A DNA stretch of 64,000 nucleotides from Cryptomeria japonica (GCF_030272615.1 NC_081407.1:143530897-143594896), one strand, 5' to 3'. Positions 44,422 to 56,894 are shown, numbered from the stretch's first letter. Program-made: numbers and translations. The notes: a model not told the origin generated them from the sequence alone.

Positions 44422-45468
44422 TGTTAGGTCCCAGAGAAAACTGAGAGGGGGGGGCCTGAATTAGTTTTCTAATAAATTCAAACCAAAAAGAACTTAACCA
44501 AACTTAATGCTTAATATCGGTAAACCAAAGTTAATGTCGATAGATAGTTTATCAGTTAATTGCAGTACCAGTAAAGATTAATGCATGAAATAGAAAGACA
44601 ATAACATCCGCAACATATAACACCAGTATTTGTATGTGGAAACCCTATAAGGGGAAAACCATAGTGGGAAACCTTACCCATAATCAGATGATACTACTTC
44701 ATATAGTATGTGTATACAATAGGGGGTCTGTACATGCAGAAAGGCCAAGCTGCTAGAGCTTACTGCTCAAACACAAATAGGAGTCACACTGACTACAATT
44801 GGATGGTTAAATCCAATAATGATGTACTGCTCAAAATAACATCTTCATATGCTGGATTCAGTACCGGTTCAGTTCTGATGTGTCTTCACAAAACCTTCCT
44901 TCTATCTTTAAATGATGTCTGTGTGTATAGCTCTTCTTATTCTCGCATATACCTTACTTCATTTACATTCCTCAATTTCTTCTTCGATCAAATAAGATCT
45001 TACATATATACTGAAGCCTAGGACCAAAATGTATAGGTCGGCTTTACAAAAGATATTACAATAAAAACAATTTACAAGTAAAACAATAACCGATGCAATA
45101 TCTGATTCAACATGTCGGCTTAATGCATTTACAACAATAATAAATCATCTCCATAGCATGTCATGCTGATCTGGAATAGATAAGCCTATCGGTTCTTATC
45201 CTAGACCTATTTGCCGGTAACAGCAAATATGCAAACCAATGAACAAATCTCCAAGACAAAGTGTCCAAACGATGTCTTCGACATAACCAAGTATTTTCCA
45301 TGTCATTCCAAGTGTCGGTGAACAATATATCTTTTCGGTGAACAAGATATCGATGACTGTGCATAAGTCACTTGCTTGCCGATGAACATTGCCAATTCTC
45401 CAAGTTCCAGAGTTGATAAGTGTTGACATCAATGAGAAAACCATATCAACATATCCAAAATATCAACA
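44422..45468 (-). repeat. 5' LTR of Copia-2
   Basis: 1,047 bp, a close match to 38803-39852, bounded outside by GTTAT (45469-45473) and inside by the primer site. Confidence 0.95.
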
Positions 45469-45473
45469 GTTAT

Positions 45474-46024
45474 CAGTTGTTCCTTTTTTACCGGTTGCCT
45501 AAGACCTTTTCTGGTGATCTACTGGAACCCATTTTGAAGCTTGTGGAGCCTTGGATGTTGATCTTGATGTTTCTTGGCATGTGGACGACCTTCTACACTT
45601 CATCCTTTGGATTTTTTGGAGGAATCTCTTGGTGGAGGTCGACCTTGTTCATTTTGCACGTTAGGTCTTGTTCTTCGGGTTTTGATCCTTTTTAGGCCGA
45701 CCGAATCCTTTGGATTGATATATATATACTTGTAATCATGATTTAGAATGTAATCAATTAAAAGATCAAGAAGTATCAGATAGATAGACTATGCCTAGAA
45801 GATAGATCTTTCGATTCAAGGTCCTAGTGTGACCTATTCTACCAGGCTAGTGTGCCAGTATGTTGTAACTCGGTTGTTACCGATTGGATGTAATCAAATT
45901 TCATGCAATAAAACTATTTGTTCTGCATTTCCTCCATCATATCTATGTGTTTCTGCCGTGTTTACTCTTTTTGACCGGTTTGGACTGATCTCCTTGAGGT
46001 CCCTCCTCATCAATGACTGCTTCA
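45474..46024 (+). repeat. 5' LTR of the gypsy element, second part
   Basis: Continues the LTR interrupted at 38802. It contains a strong TATA box (ATATATATA, about 45718-45729) and AATAAAA at about 45906, plausible promoter and polyadenylation signals. It ends in CTTCA directly before the primer site. Confidence 0.75.
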
Positions 46025-46025
46025 A

Positions 46026-46038
46026 TTGGTATCAGAGC
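46026..46038 (+). promoter_or_regulatory. Primer binding site of the gypsy element
   Basis: TTGGTATCAGAGC, exact initiator-Met tRNA type, one base after the LTR end. Confidence 0.9.
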
Positions 46039-46133
46039 GAAGTTTCATTCCAGATGTTGCGTGTCCTAATTTTTTGTTGTAGGGTGGTGGATTGCGGATC
46101 CGACCTACAATTGTAGAGGACTAGCTGGAATTA

Positions 46134-47213
46134 ATGGTGTGAAGAGGAACTAGGAATGGTGGAGCACATGGGAATGCAGACCCTGCTGTAATGGAGATGT
46201 TGCAAGGAATAGCAACCCAATTAGAAGCCGTGGAGATAGCCTAGAGAAGAGGCTGACATATTGAGGATATGAGAAAAGATGAAGGAGAAGATGCCTCGAC
46301 GGAAAAAGTCAACCTACCAAGAGTTGATCCAGAGGAGGAAATATTTTGAAGGGTTTTGAGTAGGGCAAACACTAAACCTCATTTTACCCCACCGGAATAT
46401 GATGGAAAGTTAGATTCAAATGAATTGATGGATTGGATCTCAGAGATGGAGAAGTATTTTGATTTTAAAAACACTGCAGAACAGAGGAAGGTGAAATATG
46501 CATGTACCTAGTTGAAAGGTCATGCATCTCTTTGGTGGGAGAATTTGCAAGTTGATAGGCAAAGAAGAGGTAAAGAAAAGATTAAGACATGGGATAGGAT
46601 GATTGCTAAGTTAAAATAAAAGTTTGTCCCATGGAATTATCAAGTGGATTTGTTCCAAAAGTTGCAGAATCTGAGACAGAAAGAATCTAGTGTGAAGGAG
46701 TACACCAAAGCATTTTAAAAGTTGAACATCAGATCTGGACATGTTGATGATGAAGTTGAACAGATTGCAAGATATTTGAATGGATTGCGGATGTCTATAC
46801 AAGATGAACTCGGTATGATCAAATTGGAAAGTGTTGAAGAGGCTTACCAGTATGCAATAAAGGATGAAGAGAAATTGAACAAAAGGCATGACCAGAGACA
46901 AAGAGGTAGAGGTGGAAGGTTTACCAGAGGAAGATTTCAAGTAGCAAGAGGATATACCGAAGGAAGAGGAACTGGTACAGATCAGAACAAGGACAAGGAA
47001 GTGAACAAAGAAGGTAATTCATACTGGAAGGATGATAGAAAATGTGGAGGAGAAGGACACCGTGCATTTGAATGTAAGAAGACAGAGGCTACTGGAAGAA
47101 CAACAGTGGTGCAAGAGAACCCCATCAGATCAGAAAATAAACTAGAAGATGGAGAACTATTGATGATGAGGAGAGCTTTGTGTTATACTGGAGAAGATGA
47201 AAAACCCTTGTAG
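46134..47213 (+). pseudogene. Gypsy gag
   Basis: Starts at ATG 46134 in the frame that stays open at 46722-47213. Retrotransposon gag features are FTPPEYDGKLDSNELMDWI, GHASLWWENL and VKEYTKAF. In-frame stops include TGA right after the second codon, TAG near 46509, TAA near 46616 and TAA near 46716. An Arg/Gly-rich region (RQRGRGGRFTRGRF) precedes a zinc knuckle that reads RKCGGEGHRAFEC. The first Cys of CX2CX4HX4C is missing (Asp in its place), so the knuckle is incomplete. Confidence 0.85.
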
Positions 47214-47239
47214 AGGAAGAACATGTTAAACACAGATGT

Positions 47240-48485
47240 AAGGTATCTGGTAAGTGTTGTAAAGTTGTTATTGATAGTGGTAGTTTAGATAATCTTGTTT
47301 CAAAAGAGATGGTGAATAAGTTGAAATTGGAGATATTGAAACACCCTAAGCCTTATCAGATGGCATGGATTCAGGATGAACATAAGTTGTTAGTAAGTGA
47401 ACAGTGTTTAGTAAAATTAAAAATTGGGAATTATCATGATGAAGTTTTGTGTGATATTATGCCTATGGATATTTGTCATCTTATGTTGGGAAGGCCTTGG
47501 CAATTTGATAGACAGACAATACATGATGGGAGGAAGAATACATACACTATTGTGGCCATTGGGATGAAGAAAACTTTGTTACCTTTGGAGGAAGATTTGA
47601 AGAATGAATTCTATACAAATACCAGAATCTATTTAGTAGATGGAAGGAAATTCATGGATGGACTGAGACATAAGAATGTGTGTTTTGCCTTAATTCCTAA
47701 GATGACAGAGAGACCGAAACCAAAAGGAGAACACCTGACAAAGATAAGAGATTTACTAATAGAATATGAGGACATCATTTCAAATAATGTACTTGATGGA
47801 TTGTCACCTGTTAGAAGTATTAGTGATTGCATGGACTTGGTTCCCAGAGCTAGTTTGCCTAACAAAGCTGCACATTGGCTGACACCGACAGATAATGAAG
47901 AACTGAATAGACAAGTGCAAGAGTTGTTGGAGAAAATTTTGATCAGGGAAAGTTTGAGCCCTTGTGCAGTACTAGTGGTATCAACACCTAAGAAAAATGG
48001 AGAATGGAGGATGTGTACCAAATCAAGAGCAATAAACAAGATCACAGTGAAATACTAGTTTCCTTTGCCTAGGATGGATGACATAATCGACTGTTTGAGT
48101 GGAGAAAAATACTTTACAAAGATAGATTTGAAGAGTGGATATCATCAGATCGGCATCAGAGAAGGTGATGAGTGGAAGACAATATTTAATACAAATGAAG
48201 GACTAAATGAATGGTTTGTGATGCCTTTTGGATTGACTAATGCACCTAGTACTTTCATGAGGCTGATGAATGAGGTATCGAAGAAATTATTGGGTAAGTT
48301 TTGTTATTGTGTATTTGGATGACATTATGATTTTCAGTAAGACAAAAGAGGAGCATTTTTTTCAGTTAAGGCAAGTTTTACAAAGGTTGAGAGAAGAGAA
48401 GTTGCTGATCAATATTAAGAAGTGTGCTTTCATGAAGGATGAGTTAGTCTATTTGGACTTTGTGATATCTGAAGATGGACCCTAA
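47240..48485 (+). pseudogene. Gypsy protease and reverse transcriptase
   Basis: The protease active site VIDSGSLDNL lies near 47263-47292, in the frame that becomes open at 47309-48058 (PMDICHLMLGRPWQFDR and the RT start). A TAG follows VKY at 48056-48058. The RT continues at 48065-48322 with [10 protein letters not shown] (catalytic Asp21) and [11 protein letters not shown]. The frame then shifts by one near 48290, and YLDD follows at residues 15-18 of the 48270-48485 piece. The motifs are intact, but a frameshift and a stop break the chain. Gypsy type is clear from YLDD, where copia has VDD preceded by Phe. Confidence 0.9.
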
Positions 48486-50318
48486 GAAAGTGAAAGCCAT
48501 TGTTGAGTGGCCTACACCAGAAAGCATTAGAGAGGTAAGATCATTTCATGGATTGGCTAGTTTTTACTAGAAGTTTATCAGAAATTTTAGTTCAGTTTGT
48601 AACCCTATGAATGAGACCATGAGGGGAGATCGGAAGGAATTCAAGTGGACCACCGGAGAAAACAAAAGTTTTGAATTGTTGAAACAAAAAGTGACTGAGC
48701 AGCCTGTGTTGGCTTTATCGGTTTTCAATAAGGTATTTCAAGTTGAATAGCAATAGGAGCAGTTTTGAGTCAAGAAGGGAGAGAAGTGGCATATTTCAAT
48801 GAGAAATTTAATGATGCCTGGAAGAGATATTTAGTATATGATCAGAAATTTTATACCATAGTTCAAGCCTTGAAGAAATGGAGACATTACTTGTTGCCTA
48901 AGGAGTTTGTGTTGTATACAGATCATCAAGCTTTGCAGTATTTGAAAAGTCAGAGTAAGTTGAATCAGAGACATATGAGATGGGTAGAGTTCTTGCAAAG
49001 TTACACCTTTGTGTTGAAGCATAGAAGTGGGAAATCTAACAAAGTTGTCGATGCATTGAGTAGGAGAAGGAATTTGCTAACAGATATGAGAGTGATAGTA
49101 TTAAGTTTTGAATATTTGAAGACCTTGTATGATGAAGACTTGGACTTTGCAGAACCTTGGAAAGCATGTAGAGAACTGATTATGGTTGATAGAAGCAAAT
49201 GGTTGTATTATTTCATTCAGGACGGGATGTTATTCAAGGGAGTTCATTTATGTGTACCTAAGAGTTCCATGAGAGAGAACCTAATAAAAGAGAAGCATAG
49301 TGGAGGTTTAGTTGGATATTTTGGCATTGATAAAATAGTTGCATTGGTGACTGAGCAATACTTTTGGCCCCATATTCATAAGGATGTTAAGAGATATGTG
49401 CAAAGTTGTAGAGCTTGTCAAGTTGCAAAAGGTAGTAGTCAGAATGTGGGATTATATAAACCTTTGACAGTACTGGTAAGACCTTGTGAGGATACAAGCA
49501 TGGATTTTGTACTTGGATTGCCTAAGACACCGAGAGGAAATGATTCTGTATTTGTGGAAGTGGATAGATTTTCAAAGATGGCTCATTTCATACCTTGTAA
49601 GAAGACATCAGATGCATTGCATTTAGCAGACCTATTTTTCAAGGAAGTAGAGAGATTGCATGGATTACCTAAGAGCATAGTTTCAGACAGAGACACTAGG
49701 TTTGTTGGCTATTTTTGGAGAACACTTTGGAAGAAGATGAAGACAAATTTGAAGTTCAGTTCTACTTTTCATCCACAAACTGATGGATAGACAAAAATAG
49801 TTAACCGGAGTTTGGGAAACTTGTTGAGATGTTTAGTGGGAGATAAAACCGGAAGTTGGGATTTGATCCTTGCACAAGAAGAGTTTTCTTATAATGATTT
49901 AGTGAATAGAAGTACTGGAAAAACACCTTTTGAGATAGTTATTGGAGTGCATCCTAGAGGAATAGCATAATTAAGAGACATTATCAGTGAAGACTGGAAG
50001 AGTTCAGAAGCAGAATATTTTGTAGATCGCATGGCAGCATTGCATATTAAAGTTAAACAACATTTGGAAGACATGAATAGCAAATATAAGGAGAAGGCAT
50101 ATGAGAAGAGGAGACATAAGGAATTTGAAGTTGGCGATGAATTGATGGTATACTTGATAAAAGAGATATTGTCGGTTGGAACTTATAATAAGTTGCAGAT
50201 GAAGAAGTATGGACGCTGTAAGATTTTGAGGAAGTTCAGTTTTGGAAATGCATATGAAGTAGAGCTACTAGATAGTCTAAGTAACATTGAAGATCTTCAT
50301 GAGTATCATCAACCATAA
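48477..50318 (+). pseudogene. Gypsy RNase H and integrase
   Basis: The RT thumb and RNase H start (WPTPESIREVRSF) are broken by a stop. The frame is then open for 341 residues (48765-49790). RNase H shows Asp53 in YTDHQAL and Asp96 in KVVDALSRR. The integrase zinc module has His178, Cys215 and Cys218, but Tyr185 stands where the second His is expected. Catalytic Asp247 (SMDFVLGLP) and Asp308 (VSDRDTRF) are present. The frame stops at TAG after HPQTDG, and the next residues read T-K, so the catalytic Glu, 35 residues after Asp308, is Lys. The C-terminal part (50031-50318) includes FEVGDELMVYL and KKYGRCKILRKF. It is inactive. Confidence 0.9.
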
Positions 50319-50408
50319 TTCATTAAGGATAGTGTTTCAAACCTTGAGAAATAATTTACCTAGAAGGAACTAGATCAGATTGAAGAGATTCTGGACAGTA
50401 AGATTGGG

Positions 50409-51601
50409 TGTAGTACCCAGAATAGTTTTGATGAATACTAAGAGGGAGAGGTGAATTAGTATGCCAAAAATCACTATACTTAAACACTTTACTAGACTAC
50501 TAGTAAATCGGTAAAACAGTTTAGTAGACAAACCAGTTAGCACACATGCAAACCAAATAGCAAATAATGCATTCACCCATAGAAGCACAAACACCATAAC
50601 ACAAGAGATTTTGATGCGGAAACCCAAATGGAAAAAACCACGGTGAGATGGAACTCACAAGTAACTATCTATAGAATAGGAACCAGACCGGTTAAGGTCA
50701 AACCGATTAAGGTCATACAATGTTCTTTACCAGAACAGATCTTATTAGGAATCTCAATCTCTGTTAGGAGATAAGTCCGGTTAAGGACTACCTTGCTAGA
50801 GAATTTTAGATCCACATATGTGAACCACCTTGTTAGAGGATTTACAAAAGGCTTTTGGGCCTACCCAGTTAAGGGCTTTAGACTTGTTGAAGATGTGAGT
50901 AATCAACAAGTGAGTGATCTAGCAAATAGCACAGATTGCTTGGTTAGATCCTTGATAGCTCGTTCCTAATGCATTCCAGCATTACTTCAGTCTTCCACAC
51001 ATTCACTCTCTCTACCTCTTCTCGCAGACCTGAACTTCTCTTCTATATTTTTCCTTAAAAACTCTTCAACCACCTTAAACCCTCACAACTTCTAAAACCC
51101 TAGACATGATGTCCTTATAAAGGAATCTGATTTCATGTCAGTCTAATAGGATTACAATACAATTTCCTAGGTTCAATGCATCTAGACATATTCTGTAACA
51201 TGACACAAAAAGCACCGTTAAAGTGTCAGCACCACCAAACAATCAGTGGATGGTAACTCATCACAAAATACTGGTTGGTAACTCATCATAGAGTATTACC
51301 ATTTCATTAAAAATACCGGTTAAAGAAAAATACCGGTTGCTGGTTTGACAAAATGAAGACTGGGAAATATGAGTTGTGCCGCTTCGTTCCTTCGTACCGC
51401 TTGAGATCCTCGAACTGCTTGGGGTCTTCATACCGCTAAAGATCGGTCTGCAAAACACTGATAGTCTAAAGACTATAATACATCATACCAGTTGGAACAA
51501 ATACCAGTTGAGCTTTAACTTATACATACAAAAAAGTGATCTCAAATCAAGTGTGTGTCCATTAATGACAATCACAGCATCAATCATCAAAAATGCCAAC
51601 A
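50409..51601 (-). repeat. 3' LTR of Element C
   Basis: 1,193 bp; plus-strand ends TGTAGTACCCAG and ATGCCAACA. The right end is followed by a minus-strand purine tract (TCTCCCCCTTTGGCATTGATGG on the plus strand, from 51603), as expected at a PPT/LTR border. GAGAGGTGAATTAGT near the left end corresponds to the G-run site of the other LTRs, here without a long run. Only one LTR is in the window. Confidence 0.8.
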
Positions 51602-51953
51602 ATCTCCCCCTTTGGCATTGATGGCAACACTTAGGAAAATTTTGACATATAAGTGTTTTACAACAAAAATATGCCATAATCAAAATTACTTCCCCTAAGC
51701 ATATACACTATCCCTTTTGCAGAAAATACAATGTATACTACTTCTTAACAGAAATAACATGAAAGTATACATCAAAACATTCAAAATTTATACTTCTCCC
51801 CCTTTGCCAATAATGATAACAAAAATAATATTGTAGACCAACCCCTATTTCATTAGTATTAAAAGAATAGGTGTTTATGATAGTAAAGAGTAAAACTTGT
51901 CAAAAACTGATTTGAAGTCCTGCAAAAATTGCTTCATGGATAAGGACCATGAG
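51602..51953 (-). other. Untranslated tail of Element C
   Basis: Minus-strand purine tracts at 51603-51613, near 51690 and near 51797-51806. Same architecture as the tails of Element B and of the copia elements. Confidence 0.65.
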
Positions 51954-53998
51954 TCAAGTAGGGATGTAGCCACCTCTTTCTCTGTCTACATCTGGGAGAC
52001 CTATTCTTCCATGGCATCTATCGTGCTCATCTCTTGAGTGACCGTGAGGGGCATCAAGATTTAGGTAGCACTTCTGGAGAATTTGCAGTCTTGGCAGTAG
52101 GACCAGTTGAAGTTCCTGCAAATTTTGTGTCTGGTTGCTTATCTCTGCCTCTAGTCTTGCAGAGTACAGTTGAAGCCAGTGAACGGTTTGACCATATATG
52201 GAAAAGCAATCATATGGAATCTTGAAGGTGCTAATAAATGACTGCATATCAGATTGTAGTTTGTTCTTCTGAATAAGCACATCATCACAAAATAACTAAG
52301 GTTGGCAAATCTTGTTGAGTAGAAGATTGCCCTCATTCATTGCATCTCTAATGGCCTTTTGTGCCTTCTAGAGATCAGACCGGAGCTCTATTATCTTTTT
52401 GACCAGGGCAGTGTCCAGAGCCTTTTGATGTGCCTTCTTGGCATTTGCTTTTGCGACCTCTTCCAGGCTTTGTACCTGGTCTTCTACAATTGAGCATAGG
52501 AGCTTCAATTGTGCAAGTGAGGAATCTGTACTAGGAAGGTTTGTATTGGGTATCAAACTGGTAAGTGTTTCCACCGTAGTTTGGATAACATCTTCCTCCT
52601 TTTTCCTCCTTAGAGCATCCAATCACTCTTGAGCAAGCTTAATGCTCTACAACAGCTCTGATTCATTTGTAGACTGGAGATCAATAGGACTGGTAATTGT
52701 AGCCGGTTTAGCTTGACTACCGGTTGCCATTGGAGTCTCCACCCATGTGCTCTTTTTCACTGCTTTCTTGTCCTTGGCTTTTTGCTGGTCTTCTTGAGCC
52801 TTCCTCTGCTCCTCTTCTTCTTTCTTTCTTTTCTCTTCTTCTTGTCTCTTCTCTTCATCTTTTTGCTTCTTCTCTTCTTCACCCTTCTTCTTCTCCTCTT
52901 CCTTCTTCCTCTTTTCCTCTTCCTGTTTCTTCTCTTCCTCTTTCTGCTTCTCTTCTTCTTTCTTATCCTCTTCCTTCTTCTTCCTCTCTTCCTCTTGTTT
53001 CTTGTTTTCCTCTCCTTTTCTCTTCTTCTCCTCTTCTTTTCTTTTATCCTCTTCCTCTTTCTTCTTTTTCTCCTCTTTTCTCTTATCTGCTTCCTCTTTC
53101 CTCTTTTCCTCTTCTTTTCTCTTATCCTCTTCATCTACCTATTTCTTCTTTTCAGCTTCCTGTTGTTTCTTTTCTTCTTCTACTTTCTTTTCCTGTCCTA
53201 TTCCTTCTAATGGTGCATCCTGAGTAACATTTTCACCATCTAAGGTGTCGACATCAATGGGGTCCATTTGTTCTGTGACCGGTTCTTCTTCACTGTCATA
53301 CACTACATTTAGTTTGCCAGTTTCCGGTTCTCACTCAGCTTTTCTGTTGGCCTCAGCCACTTGATGCATCTTAAGAAATTCTTGAGCATGAGTATGTGAA
53401 TCCTTGATCACTTCTTGACCCTTTCCTTCCAGTAACAGGAGTCTTCTTCTTCTCATGAAGAAGAGGCCTTTGTATTTATTCATAACTTTGAAAAGTTCTG
53501 AATTTGATACATCAGGAAAATGTTGAGAAAATATTTTATCTCTCATTTCCTATTCCTTTTCTATGGCAATGCGCCATTTATTGTCTAAAGAATTATACAA
53601 AGAATCTGGTGTCTCAAATCTAATTTCTGAAGGCGACCGGTCATTAACACATAAATACTTAATGATTTCCTATTCAACTGCTTCCTTTTCATCATCATTG
53701 AAATCATCAAAACAATCAATTAAATCATTCAACACTTTTCTCCTAATATTCTTTATAGTTCTTTGACAACGTGTCAAAGGTTTGTAAGAAGAAATGTCAA
53801 TATTTACCAGTGCAAATGATGTCGGTTCATTCTTTTTCTTTTTCTTTCTTTGCCTAGTCTTCTTCTTAGGCGGTTCTTCTGACATAGTTTCTTCTAAGTC
53901 AGGTGTATTGCTTTTTGTCTTTTGCTTCCTCTCAAAGACTTTTGCAGGTGCTGCTTCCAGTTTCTTCTTAACTGGTGACTGCTTGGTCAATTTGGGAC
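51954..53998 (-). pseudogene. ORF2 of Element C, C-terminal half
   Basis: The frame resumes from the Copia-3 insertion point: a basic Lys-rich stretch (SPVKKKLEAAPAKVF, PPKKKTRQRKKKKKNE, about 53850-53990), then FDDFNDDEKEAVE. It is open with occasional stops (near 53669, 53550, 53330, 53140, 52640) to an extremely charged Glu/Lys/Arg stretch (about 53150-52790). It continues through LDALRRKKEEDVIQ, a helical region and VLLPRLQILQKC to TGA at 51954. The order of basic stretch, charged stretch and terminal helices matches Element B ORF2 (21840-23762). No membrane segment or enzyme motif seen. Function unknown. Confidence 0.75.
52790..53150 (-). other. Glu/Lys/Arg-rich single-helix-like segment in ORF2 of Element C
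   Basis: About 120 residues of alternating acidic and basic blocks (for example EEEKKQEEEKRKKEEEKKK) and almost no hydrophobic residues. This is the composition of a stable single alpha helix, not of a coiled coil. It is encoded by a pure purine strand, which also creates long Ser/Phe/Leu frames on the plus strand and an Arg/Lys frame on the minus strand; those are by-products. Confidence 0.7.
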
Positions 53999-55464
53999 TG
54001 TTGGCATTATGTGAACCGGTATGAGGACATAATGACATTAAGTTGTCATTGATGTAAATATGATGAAGAGAAGAGAATTGGTATAACACTGTGAAATGGC
54101 ATTTCTGCCAAAGTGAAGCAGTGTGCTTGTTCAAGGTGAACCGGCATATGGTTATGGGAACCGGCACATGGAAGCGTTGTATGACTACCGGTTGGTAGTC
54201 TCAACTTCAGGGTTTCCGGTTGAAGTGCTTCAAGCCTGTGTGGATCAACCGGTGACTTTGTGTGATGAGTTAGCATGATAATGAAGAACAGATCATGTTG
54301 CCACATAAGCCTTGTGTGCGTGAAGGGTCTTGCATGAGGATATTGTTCCTATCTACCTCGGGAATGTGCGAAGTCTGTAAATGGTGATAACGTATGATGG
54401 GTTATCAGCTGCCATGAAATTGGTGGAAAATGAATGATGGAGAATGTCTTGAGATTGGATCGAGACTGTTGCATTTAATGCAGTGTGCTCAGCGGTCAGG
54501 ATTGAACCATTTGAATTCCTTAACCTAACAGGTTTAGGGTTTAGGGTTTATGCTACCGACCTACCTATTTTCCTATAAGGTCGACGTTGTGATTCTTTCT
54601 GAGGTTGTTGGCAAAAGTTGTGTGTGTGTATCCAAGAGAAGAGATATGTGATTCTTGCCAGACTAGAGGAGAGAAGTGATACCTGTAGAGTGTAAGTGCA
54701 GAAGGTGAAGAGGAGCTTAATCGAATCTGCATTGACATTGAGTGATGTTATCAGATCATTGTAATACTTGTTGATCTCTAACCACTTCAACAGTTGAGAA
54801 ATCCCTTAATAGGGTAGCTTTAAACGGCTTGATGTAAATCCTTTAATAGGGTGACTCAAAACCATTGAGTTCTTGAAATCCTCTAACAAGGTAACCTTTA
54901 ATAGGGTTTAACCCTTAACCGTGTATTCTAGCCATCCCTTAACCAAGTGATCCCTAATAGGATTGGTTCCTAACAGAACCTATTGTATCAGTCTTTAACC
55001 GAACAAGGCTCCTAACAGAGCAGACTTCTAAAGAGTTCAAAAACAAGCTTGTGGGTATTCATCCCCACTGTGGTTTTTCCCAGTTGGGTTTCCACATGAA
55101 AAATATGTGTGTCATGTGTGATGTCTTCTTCATATGATGCTATGTTGTTTTGTGTCAAGCGGTGAATCATGTTGATCTAGTTGCTTATATGTATATCTTT
55201 GATGGTAGATTACTTATTCATGCATTAGGGTGAAATGGAAATGAAGTGTTAGATTGTATGAGAAGATAAGTGTCAATCGGTTTATGCTTGTCTTAGTTAT
55301 TTTTGGTTTTTCCGGTTGTACTCTGTTTAAGGACCAGTGTTACTGTTTGTCCGTCAAAGCATAGTGTCTGCAGACAAACCAGTTCAAGAGTGTGTTTTTG
55401 TTTATATTGATTCACCCCCCTCTCAGTATCGGTTTGGTACTATTTGTTCATCATTGAGTTATCA
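53999..55464 (+). repeat. 5' LTR of Copia-3
   Basis: 1,466 bp, TG...CA, nearly identical in length to its partner (1,468 bp). Short phrases of the kind CTAACAGG and TTAACCGG recur at about 54840-55020, giving a locally repetitive stretch. CCTATAAGG near 54573 could be a TATA box. GATTCACCCCCCTCTCAGTA near 55410 is the C-run motif shared by other LTRs here. Confidence 0.96.
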
Positions 55465-55465
55465 A

Positions 55466-55478
55466 TTGGTATCAGAGC
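55466..55478 (+). promoter_or_regulatory. Primer binding site of Copia-3
   Basis: TTGGTATCAGAGC, exact initiator-Met tRNA type, one base after the LTR. Confidence 0.92.
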
Positions 55479-55535
55479 CTCCTCCAGGTCCTCTATGTTA
55501 TAAGCTTAACCGCTTGAGGTAAAGATCCTAGTCAA

Positions 55536-56894
55536 ATGATGAAGAGGGAAGGTCCAAAGTTTAACAGAGAAAATTTTAGTATATGGAAAGATAGAATGAA
55601 GATATACATCAAAAGCATGGGTGCTCAACACTGGAGCTATGTTGAGAATGGCTATGTTGCTCTTACGGGTACTCTTACCGATGACCAAAAGAGAGAGATG
55701 CAGGAGAATGGGCAAGTCATGGAAGCCCTAATTAGTAGTTTATCTGACATTGAGTTTATTGATGTCCAAGATAAGGTAAATCCCAAAGAGGTATGGGATA
55801 CTCTTGAAAATATCTATGGCGGTGATGAACATGTAAAACAAGATAAGGAAGAAAGCCTTAGAGGGAATTTTGAAGACATGCGGATGGTTGAAGGTGAGAC
55901 CATTCAATAGTATAGAATAAGAATCAAAACCATTGTTGGAGATATCAAGAGTGCAAGTGGTAAAATGGAAGATTCCACTATGATAAGCAAAGTCCTGAGA
56001 TCCTTATTACCAGTCTATGCAATAAGGGTTGCTGCTATTCAGGAGCTGAGATCAATAGACAAGACTAAGGTATCCCTAGACTCCATCATTGCAAAGTTGA
56101 TAGCCTATGAGCTAAATAGCTTTGATGGTAGTGTTCAAAAGACTGAATCAACTTTTAAAGCTTCTATTGTACCATCCAAAAAAGGAAAAGAAGCTAGCAC
56201 CAGTGGTGAACCAAGATAGAGTAGAGAAATGGATGATGAGGAGATTCTGATGGCATTTGAAGCTCTCCTTGCCGAGAAACTTCCTAAAGGAACTGACAAA
56301 TACAGAGGTAAGCTTCCTTTGAAATGCTTTTCTTGTAACCAGATAGGACATATTGCTATAAACTGTCCTAATGGCGACAACAAGGACAAACCGGAAAGGT
56401 TCAAGAAATTCAAAGGAGGAAATGGGAGAAACTATTTTGTGGCAGTTGATGAAGGTGTCACAAATGAGGAATTAGAGGATGAAGAAAATGAAGATATTGT
56501 GTTTGTTGCTATCAAGGAAGATGTGTCAGACAAGAAGGCCCTTCTCGCCCGGTTTGATAATTCTAATGAGTGGATCATTGACAGTGGTTGTTCTCACCAT
56601 ATGAGTGGTGACCGGAGCAAGTTTCTATCCTTGGAAGAGTATGATGGTGGTGTGGTTCGCTTTGGTAATGATGCACCATGTATGGTCAAAGGCAAAGGGT
56701 CCATCTCTCTGAATGGAAAGAGTAGTGCTAACAATGTGTACTGGGTTGATGGTCTCAGACACAACCTTCTGAGTGTTGCCCAGCTGAGTGACAGTGGTCT
56801 CACTCTAGAATTCAAGAATGGAGTGTGGAGAATCAAAGGAAAGAATGGTGAATTGGTGGCCACCAGCATGCAGACCAAAGGTAACCTATTTTAG
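55536..56894 (+). pseudogene. Copia-3 gag and protease
   Basis: One frame from ATG 55536 with TAGs at 55908 and 56217 and a final TAG at 56892. Gag signs: NRENFSIWKDRMKIYI near the start, EVWDTLENIYGG and TMISKVLRSLLPVYAIR. The zinc knuckle CFSCNQIGHIAINC lies at about 56325-56366. The protease active site WIIDSGCSHHMSGD at about 56572 keeps the catalytic Asp and a Ser after it, the best-preserved protease in this window. HNLLSVAQL and the flap region follow. Related to gag of Copia-1 and -2, but more distant from them than they are from each other. Confidence 0.9.

Larger units (their letters stand above)
38803..45468 (-). mobile_element. Copia-2: complete but inactive Ty1/copia element inserted in the gypsy LTR
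   Basis: LTRs at 38803-39852 and 44422-45468, both TGTTAGGTC...CAACA on the plus strand, are flanked by GTTAT (38798-38802 and 45469-45473). Minus-strand order: primer site, gag, protease, integrase, RT, RNase H, purine-rich tail. Related to Copia-1 throughout, but with its own LTR family. Stops break gag, the integrase and the RT, and two catalytic aspartates are replaced (protease and RT), so it cannot move by itself. Confidence 0.95.
38559..50408 (+). mobile_element. Ty3/gypsy LTR retrotransposon, split by nested insertions
   Basis: The 5' LTR is cut in two by Copia-2: 38559-38802 and 45474-46024, rejoining at the duplication GTTAT. It starts TGATGCAGGAGC, ends ACTGCTTCA and is followed by an initiator-Met primer site. 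Gag, protease, RT, RNase H and integrase follow, in the gypsy order. At 50408 Element C interrupts it just after the integrase C-terminal region. The 3' LTR must lie beyond 64000 if it survives. Several stops and frameshifts make it inactive. It is the oldest member of the nest. The LTR start is inferred from one copy only. Confidence 0.85.

Noticed and set aside
52713-53227. Two long plus-strand frames of 165-167 residues rich in Leu/Phe or Ser
   Set aside because: They are the complement of the Glu/Lys-coding purine stretch of Element C ORF2. The composition is explained by the repeat-like DNA, and the minus-strand frame is supported by homology with Element B on both sides.
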